This document shows positions 53,944 to 62,503 of a DNA stretch of 64,000 nucleotides, piece after piece; position 1 is the first letter of the stretch, and every line of letters begins with the position of its first letter. The position numbers and the translations under genes were made by a program. The notes beneath the pieces were generated by a model, which saw only the letters and a program-made list of their open reading frames with translations, was not told where the DNA came from and ran no database searches. This DNA is from Sediminibacterium ginsengisoli (GTDB lineage Bacteria; Bacteroidota; Bacteroidia; Chitinophagales; Chitinophagaceae): positions 1-64,000 of the forward strand of contig CAMDLR010000008.1 of assembly GCA_945901845.1 (NCBI GenBank), given 5' to 3'.

Positions 53944-55206
53944 ATGGTTGACGTATTATTAGGGTTACAATGGGGTGACGAAGGAAAAGGTAAAATAGTA
54001 GATTATTTTGCACCCAATTATGATATTGTTGCGCGCTTTCAGGGCGGGCCCAACGCTGGTCACACTTTATATGTAGAAGGTAAAAAAATGGTACTTCACC
54101 AAATTCCTTCTGGCATCTTCCATCAAAATAAAGTAAACGTTATTGGCGGTGGTGTGGTACTAGATCCAGTAACACTAAAAAGAGAATGTGACGCGGTTGC
54201 TGCATTTGGAATTGATGTACGCAAAAATTTATTTATTTCTGCGCGTACCAATATTATTATCCCAACACACCGTGCACTAGATAAAGCATCTGAACTTGCT
54301 AAGGGTGAAAGTAAAATTGGTTCTACCCTTAAAGGTATTGGACCAGCGTACATGGACAAAACAGGCCGTAACGCTTTAAGAGTAGGTGATTTACTAGATA
54401 AACGCTTTACCACACAGTACATTAAGCTTCGTTTAAAGCACCAGAAATTATTAGACAATTTTCATTTCATTGAAGATATTTCGGCGTGGGAAGAAGAGTT
54501 TTTTGAAGCCCTTGAGTTTTTAAAAACACTCAATGTGATCAACTGCGAATATTATATCAATGATCAAATTAAAGCAGGTAAAAAAGTGTTAGCAGAAGGT
54601 GCACAAGGCAGTATGCTTGATATTGATTTTGGCACGTTCCCGTTTGTTACTTCTTCTAACACCATCTCTGCCGGCGTTTGTACTGGACTTGGTGTTTCAC
54701 CTAAACTAATCAATGAAGTTTTTGGTGTAACCAAAGCGTATTGCACCAGGGTAGGTAGCGGCCCTTTCCCTACCGAATTACACGACAGCGTAGGCGAAGA
54801 GATTAGAAAAATTGGAAGTGAATTTGGCGCGACAACCGGACGTCCGCGTAGATGCGGCTGGATCGATTTAGTAGCCCTAAAATACGCTTGTATGATCAAT
54901 GGCGTAACACAAGTAGTTATGACAAAAGCCGATGTTTTAGATGCCTTTGAAGAGCTACAAGTTTGTACAGCTTACGGCATTGACGGCGCTACAACTAAAG
55001 AAGTGCCTTTCCAGATGTCAAATTTGCAAATTGACCCTGTTTTACAAAGTTTTAAAGGCTGGAACATGGATACCACTCAATTAAAATTGGCATCCGAACT
55101 CCCTGCTACCATGAATACTTACGTAGACTTTATCAATAATTACATTGGTGCACCTGTTACTTATGTATCAAACGGACCTGGACGCGAACAAATAGTAAAA
55201 ATTTAG
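53944..55206 (+). CDS. purA: Adenylosuccinate synthetase
   Basis: 420 residues from ATG 53944. GTP-dependent ligation of aspartate to IMP, first committed step to AMP. N-terminal P-loop-like GDEGKGKIVDYF, the GGPNAGHT motif, IGSTLKGIGPAY and TTGRPRRCGWID loops are present, with TKADVLD for GTP specificity. The ATG at 53944 fits family N-termini (VDVLLGLQWGDEGK) better than the upstream 53923 start. Confidence 0.97.
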   Translation: MVDVLLGLQWGDEGKGKIVDYFAPNYDIVARFQGGPNAGHTLYVEGKKMVLHQIPSGIFHQNKVNVIGGGVVLDPVTLKRECDAVAAFGIDVRKNLFISARTNIIIPTHRALDKASELAKGESKIGSTLKGIGPAYMDKTGRNALRVGDLLDKRFTTQYIKLRLKHQKLLDNFHFIEDISAWEEEFFEALEFLKTLNVINCEYYINDQIKAGKKVLAEGAQGSMLDIDFGTFPFVTSSNTISAGVCTGLGVSPKLINEVFGVTKAYCTRVGSGPFPTELHDSVGEEIRKIGSEFGATTGRPRRCGWIDLVALKYACMINGVTQVVMTKADVLDAFEELQVCTAYGIDGATTKEVPFQMSNLQIDPVLQSFKGWNMDTTQLKLASELPATMNTYVDFINNYIGAPVTYVSNGPGREQIVKI

Positions 55207-55294
55207 GAGAAAAAATATTTTAAATTTTTTTGCAATTTTATTTGGTTAAAAGGAATTTGCGTTGAAATTTTACGGAGTAAATCTTATTAGAAAT

Positions 55295-55732
55295 ATGGCA
55301 GCGAAATCTGATAAGGATCAAAAGTCCTCAGCCCCCAAAACAGCAGCAAAAAATGTTGCGCCAAAAGCTTCTTCCAAAAGCAAAAAGCAATTAGAAGAAG
55401 ATGACGATGATTTTGAAGACGATGACGAAACGACAACGCCGAAAAAATCAAGTAGTAAGTCCGCATCAAAACAATCTGTTGATGACGATGATGATGATTT
55501 TGATGAGGAAGAAGAGAATGATGATTGGAATGCGTCTGAAGAAGATGAAAGCTGGGATCCAGACTTTGCAGAATTTGATTTACCAAAAAGTAAAACCAAA
55601 AAACCTGCAGGTCCAAAAAAGAAAGGTGCCGCTTCTGATGAAGACGACTTTAAATTAGACGAGGACTTCAATGAGTTTAATCTATTTGATGATAAGAACA
55701 GTGGATTTGATGACGATGATGATGATTTTTAA
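55295..55732 (+). CDS. Highly acidic intrinsically disordered protein
   Basis: 145 residues from ATG 55295; an in-frame TTG at 55262 is less likely. No domain recognised. Residues 1-32 are Ala/Lys/Ser-rich, then runs of Asp/Glu alternate with short basic stretches (KSSSKSASK, KSKTKKPAGPKKK). Acidic runs repeatedly end in Phe: DDDDF (36-40), DDDDDDF (63-69), DEDDF (115-119), DEDF (122-125), and the very C-terminus DDDDDDF (139-145). It lies 88 bases after purA and 16 before the pabB-like gene. The C-terminal acid-Phe tail resembles the SSB C-terminal tip. Function unknown. Confidence 0.75.
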   Translation: MAAKSDKDQKSSAPKTAAKNVAPKASSKSKKQLEEDDDDFEDDDETTTPKKSSSKSASKQSVDDDDDDFDEEEENDDWNASEEDESWDPDFAEFDLPKSKTKKPAGPKKKGAASDEDDFKLDEDFNEFNLFDDKNSGFDDDDDDF

Positions 55733-55748
55733 TCATCTGTAGCCTTAC

Positions 55749-57056
55749 GTGAAAAAAAATAAGCAGGTTTTTTTATTAGATAATCCCAATTTATTTAAAG
55801 TGCAAATCTTACACTGGATAAACCAGTTTGAGGTTTGCACTTTTTTAGATACACATGCTTATACGTCACCTTATGCAGTGATAGATTGCATTGCAGCTGT
55901 TCATCCGATTTCCTATATTTCACTTGAAAAGATAGATCCTGCCGCGCTTAACGCGTTTATTCAAGAAAACAAAGGATCGTGGATTTTTGCGCACTTTAAT
56001 TACGAATACCATAATATTACAAAGTCAAACACCAAAACAAATCTTACTGGCTTTCCATTGGCTTATTTGTATACCCCAGCAGTTACTATAGAATTAAAAG
56101 AAAAGCACGTTACCATTGAAAGTGTTCATGACAACCCCCAAGTAATTTTTGATCAAATATATACTTTAGATTTTTTAAGCCTAGGCCATCCATTACCTTC
56201 AATATCAACAACAATTAATCCGTTAGTTCATAAAGCGGATTACATAGAAAATATACATAAAATTTTAGCCCTTATTAGGCGTGGTGATTTTTATGAAATC
56301 AATTATTGTCAAGCATTTGAAGCAGCCCTTACGAATGCACATCCGGTAAATTTATACAACGCGCTAACGGCTCTATCGCCAACGCCTTTTGCTTGCTTTT
56401 ATAAAAATGCTACCGACTATTTATTATGTGCGAGTCCCGAGAGATACCTACAAAAAAAAGGGTCCCGACTTATTTCGCAACCTATTAAAGGGACTATTAA
56501 ACGTAATATCCAAAACGAAATTGAGGATAAACTTCAACTAGAAACATTACAAAATAGCAGCAAAGACAAGAGCGAAAACGTAATGGTGGTAGACCTTGTA
56601 AGAAATGATTTGAGTAGAATTTGTGAACAAGGATCGGTAGCAGTATCCGAGCTATTTGGGATATATACCTACCCGCAGGTGCACCAAATGATTTCTACGA
56701 TTACCGGCAGTGTCAATGATAAAGTTTCATTTTCTGAAATACTAGACGCTACTTTTCCAATGGGTAGTATGACTGGCGCTCCTAAAAAGAGTGTGATGGA
56801 AACCATTGACCTTTTAGAGCCCACAAAGCGTGGGTTGTATTCAGGCACTATTGGTTATATTAATCCAACCGGTGATTTTGATTTTAACGTAGTCATCAGA
56901 AGTATTTTTTACAATAGCCAAAGCGGAAAAGCCAATTATCAGGTTGGCGGCGGTATCACCATTTATTCGGATCCAGAAAAAGAGTATGAAGAGTGTTTAT
57001 TGAAGGCTGCTGCCATCAAAAAAGTACTCTCCAATAATGATAGCACTACTGAATAA
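55749..57056 (+). CDS. pabB: Chorismate-binding enzyme, aminodeoxychorismate synthase component I type
   Basis: 435 residues. Converts chorismate to aminodeoxychorismate (folate pathway) with an amidotransferase partner. The C-terminal chorismate-binding domain (about 165-430) has RRGDFYEINYCQ, SPERYLQ, QPIKGTIKR, DLVRNDLSRIC, FPMGSMTGAPK and VGGGITIYSDPEKEYEEC. Anthranilate synthase (TrpE) and isochorismate synthase share the fold; PIKGT, instead of the PIAGT type of the isochorismate group, and the length favour PabB. Start GTG 55749, the only candidate after an in-frame stop. It overlaps the convergent transglycosylase gene by 11 bases. Confidence 0.87.
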   Translation: MKKNKQVFLLDNPNLFKVQILHWINQFEVCTFLDTHAYTSPYAVIDCIAAVHPISYISLEKIDPAALNAFIQENKGSWIFAHFNYEYHNITKSNTKTNLTGFPLAYLYTPAVTIELKEKHVTIESVHDNPQVIFDQIYTLDFLSLGHPLPSISTTINPLVHKADYIENIHKILALIRRGDFYEINYCQAFEAALTNAHPVNLYNALTALSPTPFACFYKNATDYLLCASPERYLQKKGSRLISQPIKGTIKRNIQNEIEDKLQLETLQNSSKDKSENVMVVDLVRNDLSRICEQGSVAVSELFGIYTYPQVHQMISTITGSVNDKVSFSEILDATFPMGSMTGAPKKSVMETIDLLEPTKRGLYSGTIGYINPTGDFDFNVVIRSIFYNSQSGKANYQVGGGITIYSDPEKEYEECLLKAAAIKKVLSNNDSTTE

Positions 57057-58047
57057 CACCTTCAATAATAGCTCTGACAGAAGCAAGCAGTAATTGATTT
57101 TTTTTAGCTATAAAAACAGCTTCTTTGTCTTTAGAAATACGCATGGCGTATTTTTCACCAGCTGCTAAAGCTTTATCAAACCCAGGATTCCAAGCGTTAA
57201 ACTGCTGAATATTCATTTGTAATTCATTGGCCACCACGAGTGAGTTAAACCTACCTGATACTTCAATAAGCGCAGAACTAGCAAGCTCTTGTGCAGTTAG
57301 GGTAAGCGGTGTATTTTTGATCTGCGTTTTAGCTTGTGCTACCTCGGCAGCTGTCATTGTGGTAAAACCACCAGCACCTTCAAATATCAAATGGGTAGCA
57401 ATAAATTTTTTAACATGATTACGCGTTTCTTCTGGTAAATAATTTTGAAGCTGCCAGAAGTCTTTATTTTTAGCCCTTCTAATCGCAGACCTTACACATC
57501 CATTACCACAATTGTAGGCGGCTACAACAAGCAACCAATCACCAAATTCGGTGTACAATTGCTTCATAATACGCGCAGCCACATGGGTGCTTTTAAAATA
57601 ATCTGTGCGCTGGTCAACATGAGGCCCAACTTGCAAGCCATACTGTTTAGCTACAGCAGGCATTAGCTGCCATGGCCCACCTGCACCAGCCCAAGATAAA
57701 ACAGTAGCGCCTAAATGACTTTCAATGACACTGAGGTATTTCATTTCTTTTGGGATACCGTAATTGACTAGAATTTGATCGTATAAATCAAAATAAGGCT
57801 TACCCCAAACTTTCATTTTCTCTAATGATTTCCCCTGCTTTCTAACATACTCTTCTACAAAAGGTATTGCACGCGGGTTTATTTGCGCTTGATAGGGCTT
57901 ATTAGAAGCTACCTTATTGTATAAAAATAAATTAGCAAAAGGTTTTTTATCATCAATAAGGGTGTCTATCAAACTAGTATTTGCCGATACTTTAAACTGT
58001 ATCAACATGCATAAAATAAATCCTATAAAAAGAAAAAACTTATTCAT
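57046..58047 (-). CDS. Lytic murein transglycosylase (SLT domain)
   Basis: 333 residues with a signal peptide (about 1-22, ends VSA). The SLT domain (about 95-230) has catalytic Glu in VIESHLG, AGAGGPWQLMP, and AAYNCGNGCVRSA, typical of MltD-like family 1 enzymes that cleave peptidoglycan glycans. A LysM-like segment follows near 260-310 (VANELQMNIQQFNAWNP) but is degenerate. It overlaps the end of pabB (convergent) and the upstream gatA by 8 bases. Confidence 0.9.
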   Translation of the reverse strand: MNKFFLFIGFILCMLIQFKVSANTSLIDTLIDDKKPFANLFLYNKVASNKPYQAQINPRAIPFVEEYVRKQGKSLEKMKVWGKPYFDLYDQILVNYGIPKEMKYLSVIESHLGATVLSWAGAGGPWQLMPAVAKQYGLQVGPHVDQRTDYFKSTHVAARIMKQLYTEFGDWLLVVAAYNCGNGCVRSAIRRAKNKDFWQLQNYLPEETRNHVKKFIATHLIFEGAGGFTTMTAAEVAQAKTQIKNTPLTLTAQELASSALIEVSGRFNSLVVANELQMNIQQFNAWNPGFDKALAAGEKYAMRISKDKEAVFIAKKNQLLLASVRAIIEGVIQ

Positions 58048-59473
58048 ATGATTTTTGAATAGCAGTTGAAAGTTGGAGTAATGTTACTTCTTCATATGGC
58101 GCACACATGACCTGAAGGCCAAAAGGCAACCCATTTGAATGCTTATATAAAGGAATTGAAATAGCAGGAATACCTACTAGATTTGCATATACTGTATAAA
58201 TATCTGCTAAAAACATAGCGACCGAATCTTTAGTATTGTCGCCAATTAAAAATGCAGGACTAGGTACAGTAGGTAAAATGATAGCATCATAATTTTTAAA
58301 TAATTGCGCTGCACCATCTACTAATAATTTTCTAATTTGCTGTGCTTTTGTGAAATACGCATCAAAATAACCGGCACTTAAAACAAAAGTACCCAACATA
58401 ATTCTACGTTTTACTTCTTTACCAAAACCTTCACTTCTTGCATTTTTATAGAGTGCAGTAAGATCTTTATTATCGTTAGATCGGTGTCCAAATTTTACGC
58501 CATCATAGCGTGACAAATTACTAGAAGCTTCGGCAGTAGTTAATACATAATAAGTAGGAACTACTAAGTCAAGCATGTCAAATGATACGGCATCTACGGT
58601 ATAGCCTGCTTTTTGCAAATTATCTATAGAAGTATAAATTGCTGCCCTGATTTCAGGATCCAAACTTGGATGTTCGAGTGCTTCTTTAAAATAAGCGATA
58701 CGTTTTTTTGGAGTAGGCTCATGCACAACAGCACTATACGCTGGAACGGGTAATTGCGATACCGTGCTATCAAAGGCGTCAGGGCCCGCAATAATTTCAA
58801 GGACAACCGCGGCATCCCCTACCGATTTTGCAAAAATGCCAATTTGATCAAAAGAAGACGCGTACGAGGTAAGTCCATAACGCGAAATTCTACCATAAGA
58901 AGGTTTAAGACCCACGATACCGCAAAAGTCGGCGGGCTGTCTTACCGAACCGCCTGTGTCAGAACCAAGGCTTATCATGCAGTGATTCATTTGAACACCT
59001 ACTGCAGATCCTCCCGATGATCCACCCGGCACTCGCGTGGGGTCTATTCCATTTTTTACGGGACCATACGCCGAGTTTTCGTTGTTACTTCCCATAGCAA
59101 ACTCATCGCAGTTTTGTCTACCTAAAATAACAGCACCTGCTTGTTGTAATTTTTCTACAACAGTAGCATCAAAAATAGAATGGAAATTTTCTAGCATTTT
59201 AGAAGCCGCTGACAAAGGATGATACTTATAAGCGATCACATCTTTTAAACCCACTACCACACCATGTAATGGTAGTAAAGGTTCTCCGGTAGCAATATGT
59301 TCATCCAATTTTTTTGCTGTTGCTAAAGCTTCGTCTTCATAGATATTAAGCCATGCATTTAAAGAAGCGCCGCTTGTAGCTGTTTCCACAAAAAAACGAA
59401 CGGCCTCCACAACTGTGGTTTGGCCGCTCTGTAAATTGTTATGATAGTCTTTGATTGTTTTGAACCGAAACAA
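58040..59473 (-). CDS. gatA: Glutamyl-tRNA(Gln) amidotransferase subunit A
   Basis: 477 residues. Amidase subunit of GatCAB, supplying ammonia from glutamine to misacylated Glu-tRNA-Gln (or Asp-tRNA-Asn). The Ser-cisSer-Lys triad is seen: K77 (VVGLKDVI), S152 (GGSSGG) and S176 (GSDTGGSVRQPADFCG). The start is TTG 59473 because a stop codon lies two codons upstream in frame and no ATG fits. gatB and gatC are elsewhere. A promoter-like TTAGCCTTTG overlaps the start codon. Confidence 0.95.
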   Translation of the reverse strand: MFRFKTIKDYHNNLQSGQTTVVEAVRFFVETATSGASLNAWLNIYEDEALATAKKLDEHIATGEPLLPLHGVVVGLKDVIAYKYHPLSAASKMLENFHSIFDATVVEKLQQAGAVILGRQNCDEFAMGSNNENSAYGPVKNGIDPTRVPGGSSGGSAVGVQMNHCMISLGSDTGGSVRQPADFCGIVGLKPSYGRISRYGLTSYASSFDQIGIFAKSVGDAAVVLEIIAGPDAFDSTVSQLPVPAYSAVVHEPTPKKRIAYFKEALEHPSLDPEIRAAIYTSIDNLQKAGYTVDAVSFDMLDLVVPTYYVLTTAEASSNLSRYDGVKFGHRSNDNKDLTALYKNARSEGFGKEVKRRIMLGTFVLSAGYFDAYFTKAQQIRKLLVDGAAQLFKNYDAIILPTVPSPAFLIGDNTKDSVAMFLADIYTVYANLVGIPAISIPLYKHSNGLPFGLQVMCAPYEEVTLLQLSTAIQKSYE

Positions 59474-59513
59474 AGGCTAATTTGTTTGTTAGTCAGAAAA
59501 AGTGAGGTAAAAA

Positions 59514-59699
59514 TTAAGCTTGTGTATCTTTTTCTTTGATACCGTCTTCTAATTCTTTTTTCACGTTGTTTTTTGCATCGTTGAATTCACGGATACCTTT
59601 ACCAAGGCCACGCATAAATTCTGGTATCTTTCTACCGCCAAATAAAACAAGTACAACTACTGCAATGAGTAATATTTCTTGAAATCCTAAGTTGCCCAT
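59514..59699 (-). CDS. tatA: Twin-arginine translocase subunit TatA/E
   Basis: 61 residues. One N-terminal membrane helix (about 6-20), [20 protein letters not shown] amphipathic helix and a charged tail, the TatA/E pattern. It exports folded proteins with twin-arginine signals such as the TIM-barrel isomerase at 20798-21736. tatC is not in the window. A -7-like TACCTTTA lies at 59720-59727 on the minus strand. Confidence 0.92.
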   Translation of the reverse strand: MGNLGFQEILLIAVVVLVLFGGRKIPEFMRGLGKGIREFNDAKNNVKKELEDGIKEKDTQA

Positions 59700-59760
59700 A
59701 ATGATTTGATTTAAGACTATAAAGGTAGGGGAAAAAGCATGTAAAGGCCCAAATAAAAGG

Positions 59761-59799
59761 CATAAAAAAACGGAAGTAGCCAGATGCTAACTTCCGTTT
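59761..59799 (-). terminator. Terminator of rplS
   Basis: A 13-pair stem with one bulge (59768-59780 with 59786-59799, 5-nt loop) followed on the minus strand by a T-run that includes the paired end and four more T. It lies 19 bases past the rplS stop. Confidence 0.8.
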
Positions 59800-59818
59800 G
59801 TAAAAAGGTATTGTTCTA

Positions 59819-60169
59819 CTAGAAACGTTTTTCTTTAATACGTGCACTTTTACCGCTACGCTCACGTAGATAGTATAGCTTAGCACGACGAACCTTACCA
59901 GATTTGTTTAATTGGATAGATTCGATATTTGGAGATAAGGTAGGAAATAAACGCTCAACGCCTACGCCATCCGAAATCTTACGTACAGTGAATGAAGCAG
60001 TTGCTCCAGTTCCTTGTAATTTGATTACGTCTCCACGGAAACTTTGAATACGCTCTTTACCACCCTCAACGATTTTATAGTTAACAGTGACATTATCACC
60101 AGCCTTGAAGGCAGGATATTGCTTTTTTACGGTTAATTGTTCGTGTACAAACTGAACTGCTGCGTCCAT
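59819..60169 (-). CDS. rplS: 50S ribosomal protein L19
   Basis: 116 residues. Ribosomal protein at the 30S-50S interface. [44 protein letters not shown] and [16 protein letters not shown] are the L19 signatures. Slightly longer than E. coli's 115. Monocistronic: own promoter and terminator. Confidence 0.97.
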   Translation of the reverse strand: MDAAVQFVHEQLTVKKQYPAFKAGDNVTVNYKIVEGGKERIQSFRGDVIKLQGTGATASFTVRKISDGVGVERLFPTLSPNIESIQLNKSGKVRRAKLYYLRERSGKSARIKEKRF

Positions 60170-60191
60170 ATCTTTTAATTTTTGCGGACGG

Positions 60192-60199
60192 CAAAGGTA
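60192..60199 (-). promoter_or_regulatory. -7 box of rplS
   Basis: TACCTTTG on the minus strand, full consensus, 22 nt before ATG 60169. Confidence 0.55.
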
Positions 60200-60239
60200 G
60201 GGGTAAAATTCGAAAATCGGAAGTGATTTCCAATTTTTT

Positions 60240-61805
60240 TTACCTAGCTACGTTTACTGCCCTTTTCTCTCTAATTACGGTTACTTTAATTTGTCCCGGA
60301 TACGTCATCTCAGTTTGGATTTTTTGGGCGATTTCGAAGCTCAATTTATCGCTATCACCATCCGTAACCTTCTCAGCCTCAACGATTACGCGCAGTTCAC
60401 GACCCGCCTGGATGGCATAGGCCTTTTCTACGCCTTGGTAGGCTAAAGCCAGGTTTTCTAGGTCCTTAATACGCTGTAAATATTGTTGCATGATTTCCCT
60501 ACGAGCACCCGGACGCGCACCAGAAATGGCGTCACAAGCCTGAATAATGGGGGAAATCACATATTGCATCTCCATTTCATCGTGGTGGGCTCCAATGGCA
60601 TTTACCACGGCTGGGTTCTCACCATATTTTTCGGCGAGTTTAGCACCGAGTAATGCGTGACTTAGTTCTGTTTCCTCGTCAGGCACTTTACCTATATCGT
60701 GTAATAGACCTGCTCTTTTTGCTAATTTAGGATTCATACCTAACTCAGAAGCCATGATACCACACAAGTTGGCGGTTTCTCTACTGTGCATGAGTAGGTT
60801 TTGACCATATGATGATCTAAAGCGCATTTTACCTACAATACGGATCAGTTCTTTGTGAAGACCGTGGATACCCATTTCAATAACGGTACGCTCTCCTATT
60901 TCCATTACCTGCTCTTCTAATTGTCTGCGTGTTTTTTCTACGACTTCTTCAATACGTGCTGGGTGGATACGGCCATCAGAAACAAGGCGTTGTAAACTCA
61001 AGCGGGCAATTTCACGGCGTAGTGGATCAAAAGAAGATAAGATGATGGCTTCAGGCGTATCATCTACAATTAAGTCTACACCTGTTGCAGCTTCGATGGC
61101 TCTAATATTACGACCTTCTCTACCAATAATTTGACCTTTAATTTCGTCGGTTTCGAGGTTAAAAACAGTAACGGTATTTTCGATGGTTTGCTCTGCTGCC
61201 GTACGTTGTATGGTTTGAATAACAATTTTACGCGCTTCTTTATTTGCTTTTTGCTTGGCATCTTCGATGATGTCTTGCTGCATCGATAAAGCACGGGTTT
61301 GCGCTTCATTTTTAAGGCTTTCAATTAACTGCTCACGCGCATCATCGGCACTTAAATTGGCGATTTTTTCGAGGCGGCGAATATGTTCTTCTTGGTGTTT
61401 TTCTAATTCGGTACGCTTAGCGTTCACCACGTCAATTTGCCTGTTTAGGTTTTCTTTGATGGCTTCGTTTTCTTTGACTTGCTTCTCTAAAGAAGTTTCT
61501 TTTTGGTTAACGGTGATTTCTTTTTGCTTAAGTCTGTTTTCTACATCAACCACTTTGCGGTTGCGTTCTAACACTTCTCTTTCGTGTTCAGATTTTAGTT
61601 GTACAAATCTTTCTTTAGCCTCGAGTTGCTTTTCCTTTTTAACGGTTTCAGCTCTTGATTCGGCTTCTTTTAAAATATTTGCTGCTTGTGTGTTGGCTTC
61701 TTCAATTTGCTTTTTAGTATTTTTTGCGAAGAAAACCCTTCCCGCAACAACCCCTACTACAAGTGAGGTGGCGGCAAGTATTATAGAGACAATCGTCTGG
61801 TCCAT
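60240..61805 (-). CDS. rny: Ribonuclease Y
   Basis: 521 residues. Membrane-anchored endoribonuclease starting mRNA decay. N-terminal membrane helix (about 3-22), long coiled coil (about 30-200), KH domain ([21 protein letters not shown], near 217), and HD domain ([14 protein letters not shown], near 370) with AHHDE. Family length is exact. It lies 91 bases after zapA with its own promoter at 61888-61916. Confidence 0.96.
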   Translation of the reverse strand: MDQTIVSIILAATSLVVGVVAGRVFFAKNTKKQIEEANTQAANILKEAESRAETVKKEKQLEAKERFVQLKSEHEREVLERNRKVVDVENRLKQKEITVNQKETSLEKQVKENEAIKENLNRQIDVVNAKRTELEKHQEEHIRRLEKIANLSADDAREQLIESLKNEAQTRALSMQQDIIEDAKQKANKEARKIVIQTIQRTAAEQTIENTVTVFNLETDEIKGQIIGREGRNIRAIEAATGVDLIVDDTPEAIILSSFDPLRREIARLSLQRLVSDGRIHPARIEEVVEKTRRQLEEQVMEIGERTVIEMGIHGLHKELIRIVGKMRFRSSYGQNLLMHSRETANLCGIMASELGMNPKLAKRAGLLHDIGKVPDEETELSHALLGAKLAEKYGENPAVVNAIGAHHDEMEMQYVISPIIQACDAISGARPGARREIMQQYLQRIKDLENLALAYQGVEKAYAIQAGRELRVIVEAEKVTDGDSDKLSFEIAQKIQTEMTYPGQIKVTVIREKRAVNVAR

Positions 61806-61887
61806 TTTTAGCTTTTTTTAAGTTGTTCACAATCATTCTTTCACGCATACACATGAAGATTTACTTTAATAAGTAATCGGATAGGAA

Positions 61888-61916
61888 CGAAGATACTTAA
61901 ATCAGCGCTTTATCAA
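61888..61916 (-). promoter_or_regulatory. Promoter of rny within the zapA 3' end
   Basis: TATCTTCG (61888-61895), 18-nt spacer, TTG (61914-61916), minus strand. The -33 element lies in the last codons of zapA. Leader about 75 nt. Confidence 0.5.
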
Positions 61917-62184
61917 TGAGTTTTTCGAGAGAGTTTATCTTTTCGGTAGCTTCTTTCCACTTTAATTCGTGGATGGTGCTGGTGTTTTGCTCGGTGGCAA
62001 ACCATAAAAGAACCATCGCTACATAGTCCTGCATGTCTTTACCGGCCAAATTTTGACGGTACTCGGCTATTTTATCGTTGATCAGACTCGCTGTTTTACG
62101 CACCATTTCCTCCTCGTTTGGCTCAATTCGGATGCGGTAGCTTCGATCAGCAATAACAATATTGATGGGAATGAGTTCAGACAT
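61897..62184 (-). CDS. zapA: Cell division protein ZapA
   Basis: 95 residues. FtsZ-binding protein that bundles protofilaments in the Z-ring. The N-terminal strand region (INIVIADRSYRIRIEPNEEEMVRKTASLINDKI) matches the ZapA fold, followed by a long dimerising coiled coil. It follows the 95-residue coiled-coil gene by 5 bases in the same direction. Confidence 0.9.
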   Translation of the reverse strand: MSELIPINIVIADRSYRIRIEPNEEEMVRKTASLINDKIAEYRQNLAGKDMQDYVAMVLLWFATEQNTSTIHELKWKEATEKINSLEKLIDKALI

Positions 62185-62189
62185 GCTTT

Positions 62190-62477
62190 TTATTTAAGAA
62201 GCGTTAAACAGTGGTCAATTTCTTTGAGGTAGGTATTAATGCGCTTTTCAAGGGCTACTTTTTCCTGATCCGAGTACCCACTTGCAGAACTCACCCCGAG
62301 ACCATCAAGTTGTTGTTGAAGACTTCGCAGCACCTCCTCTTTATGTTGTACCATACCGGTTGCTTTTTCTAGATCGGCGGTTAGTCGCTGATTTTCACGA
62401 AGTAACTGCTGCTGATTTTTAAGCAGCAACTGCAACTTTTCTTGCAATGATTTGATATGTGTTTCGAATTCAAACAT
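62190..62477 (-). CDS. Small coiled-coil protein upstream of zapA (ZapB-like?)
   Basis: 95 residues, almost entirely heptad-like (FETHIKSLQEKLQLLLKNQQ, LLRENQRLTADLEKATGMV). No enzymatic motif, signal or membrane segment. Its length, coiled coil and direct coupling to zapA (5-base gap) suggest a division partner analogous to ZapB, but direct homology is not shown. The pheT stop lies 26 bases upstream. Confidence 0.7.
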   Translation of the reverse strand: MFEFETHIKSLQEKLQLLLKNQQQLLRENQRLTADLEKATGMVQHKEEVLRSLQQQLDGLGVSSASGYSDQEKVALEKRINTYLKEIDHCLTLLK

Positions 62478-62503
62478 GTAAATATGCGTATAAATATAAG
62501 TGC

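Noticed and set aside
55287-55671. Overlapping Ser- and His-rich open frames on the minus strand of the acidic protein gene
   Set aside because: They arise from the repetitive GAT/GAA codons on the other strand; compositions are non-protein-like.
57227-58815. Small open frames opposite the transglycosylase and gatA genes
   Set aside because: Antisense shadows without start signals, domains or plausible composition.
61255-61821. A 188-codon plus-strand open frame opposite rny
   Set aside because: It mirrors the Lys/Glu-rich coiled-coil coding; Ser/Cys-rich product with no domain.
61806-61896. Possible 6S RNA next to zapA, as in gammaproteobacteria
   Set aside because: The 91-base gap is too short for 6S RNA and shows no matching hairpin.
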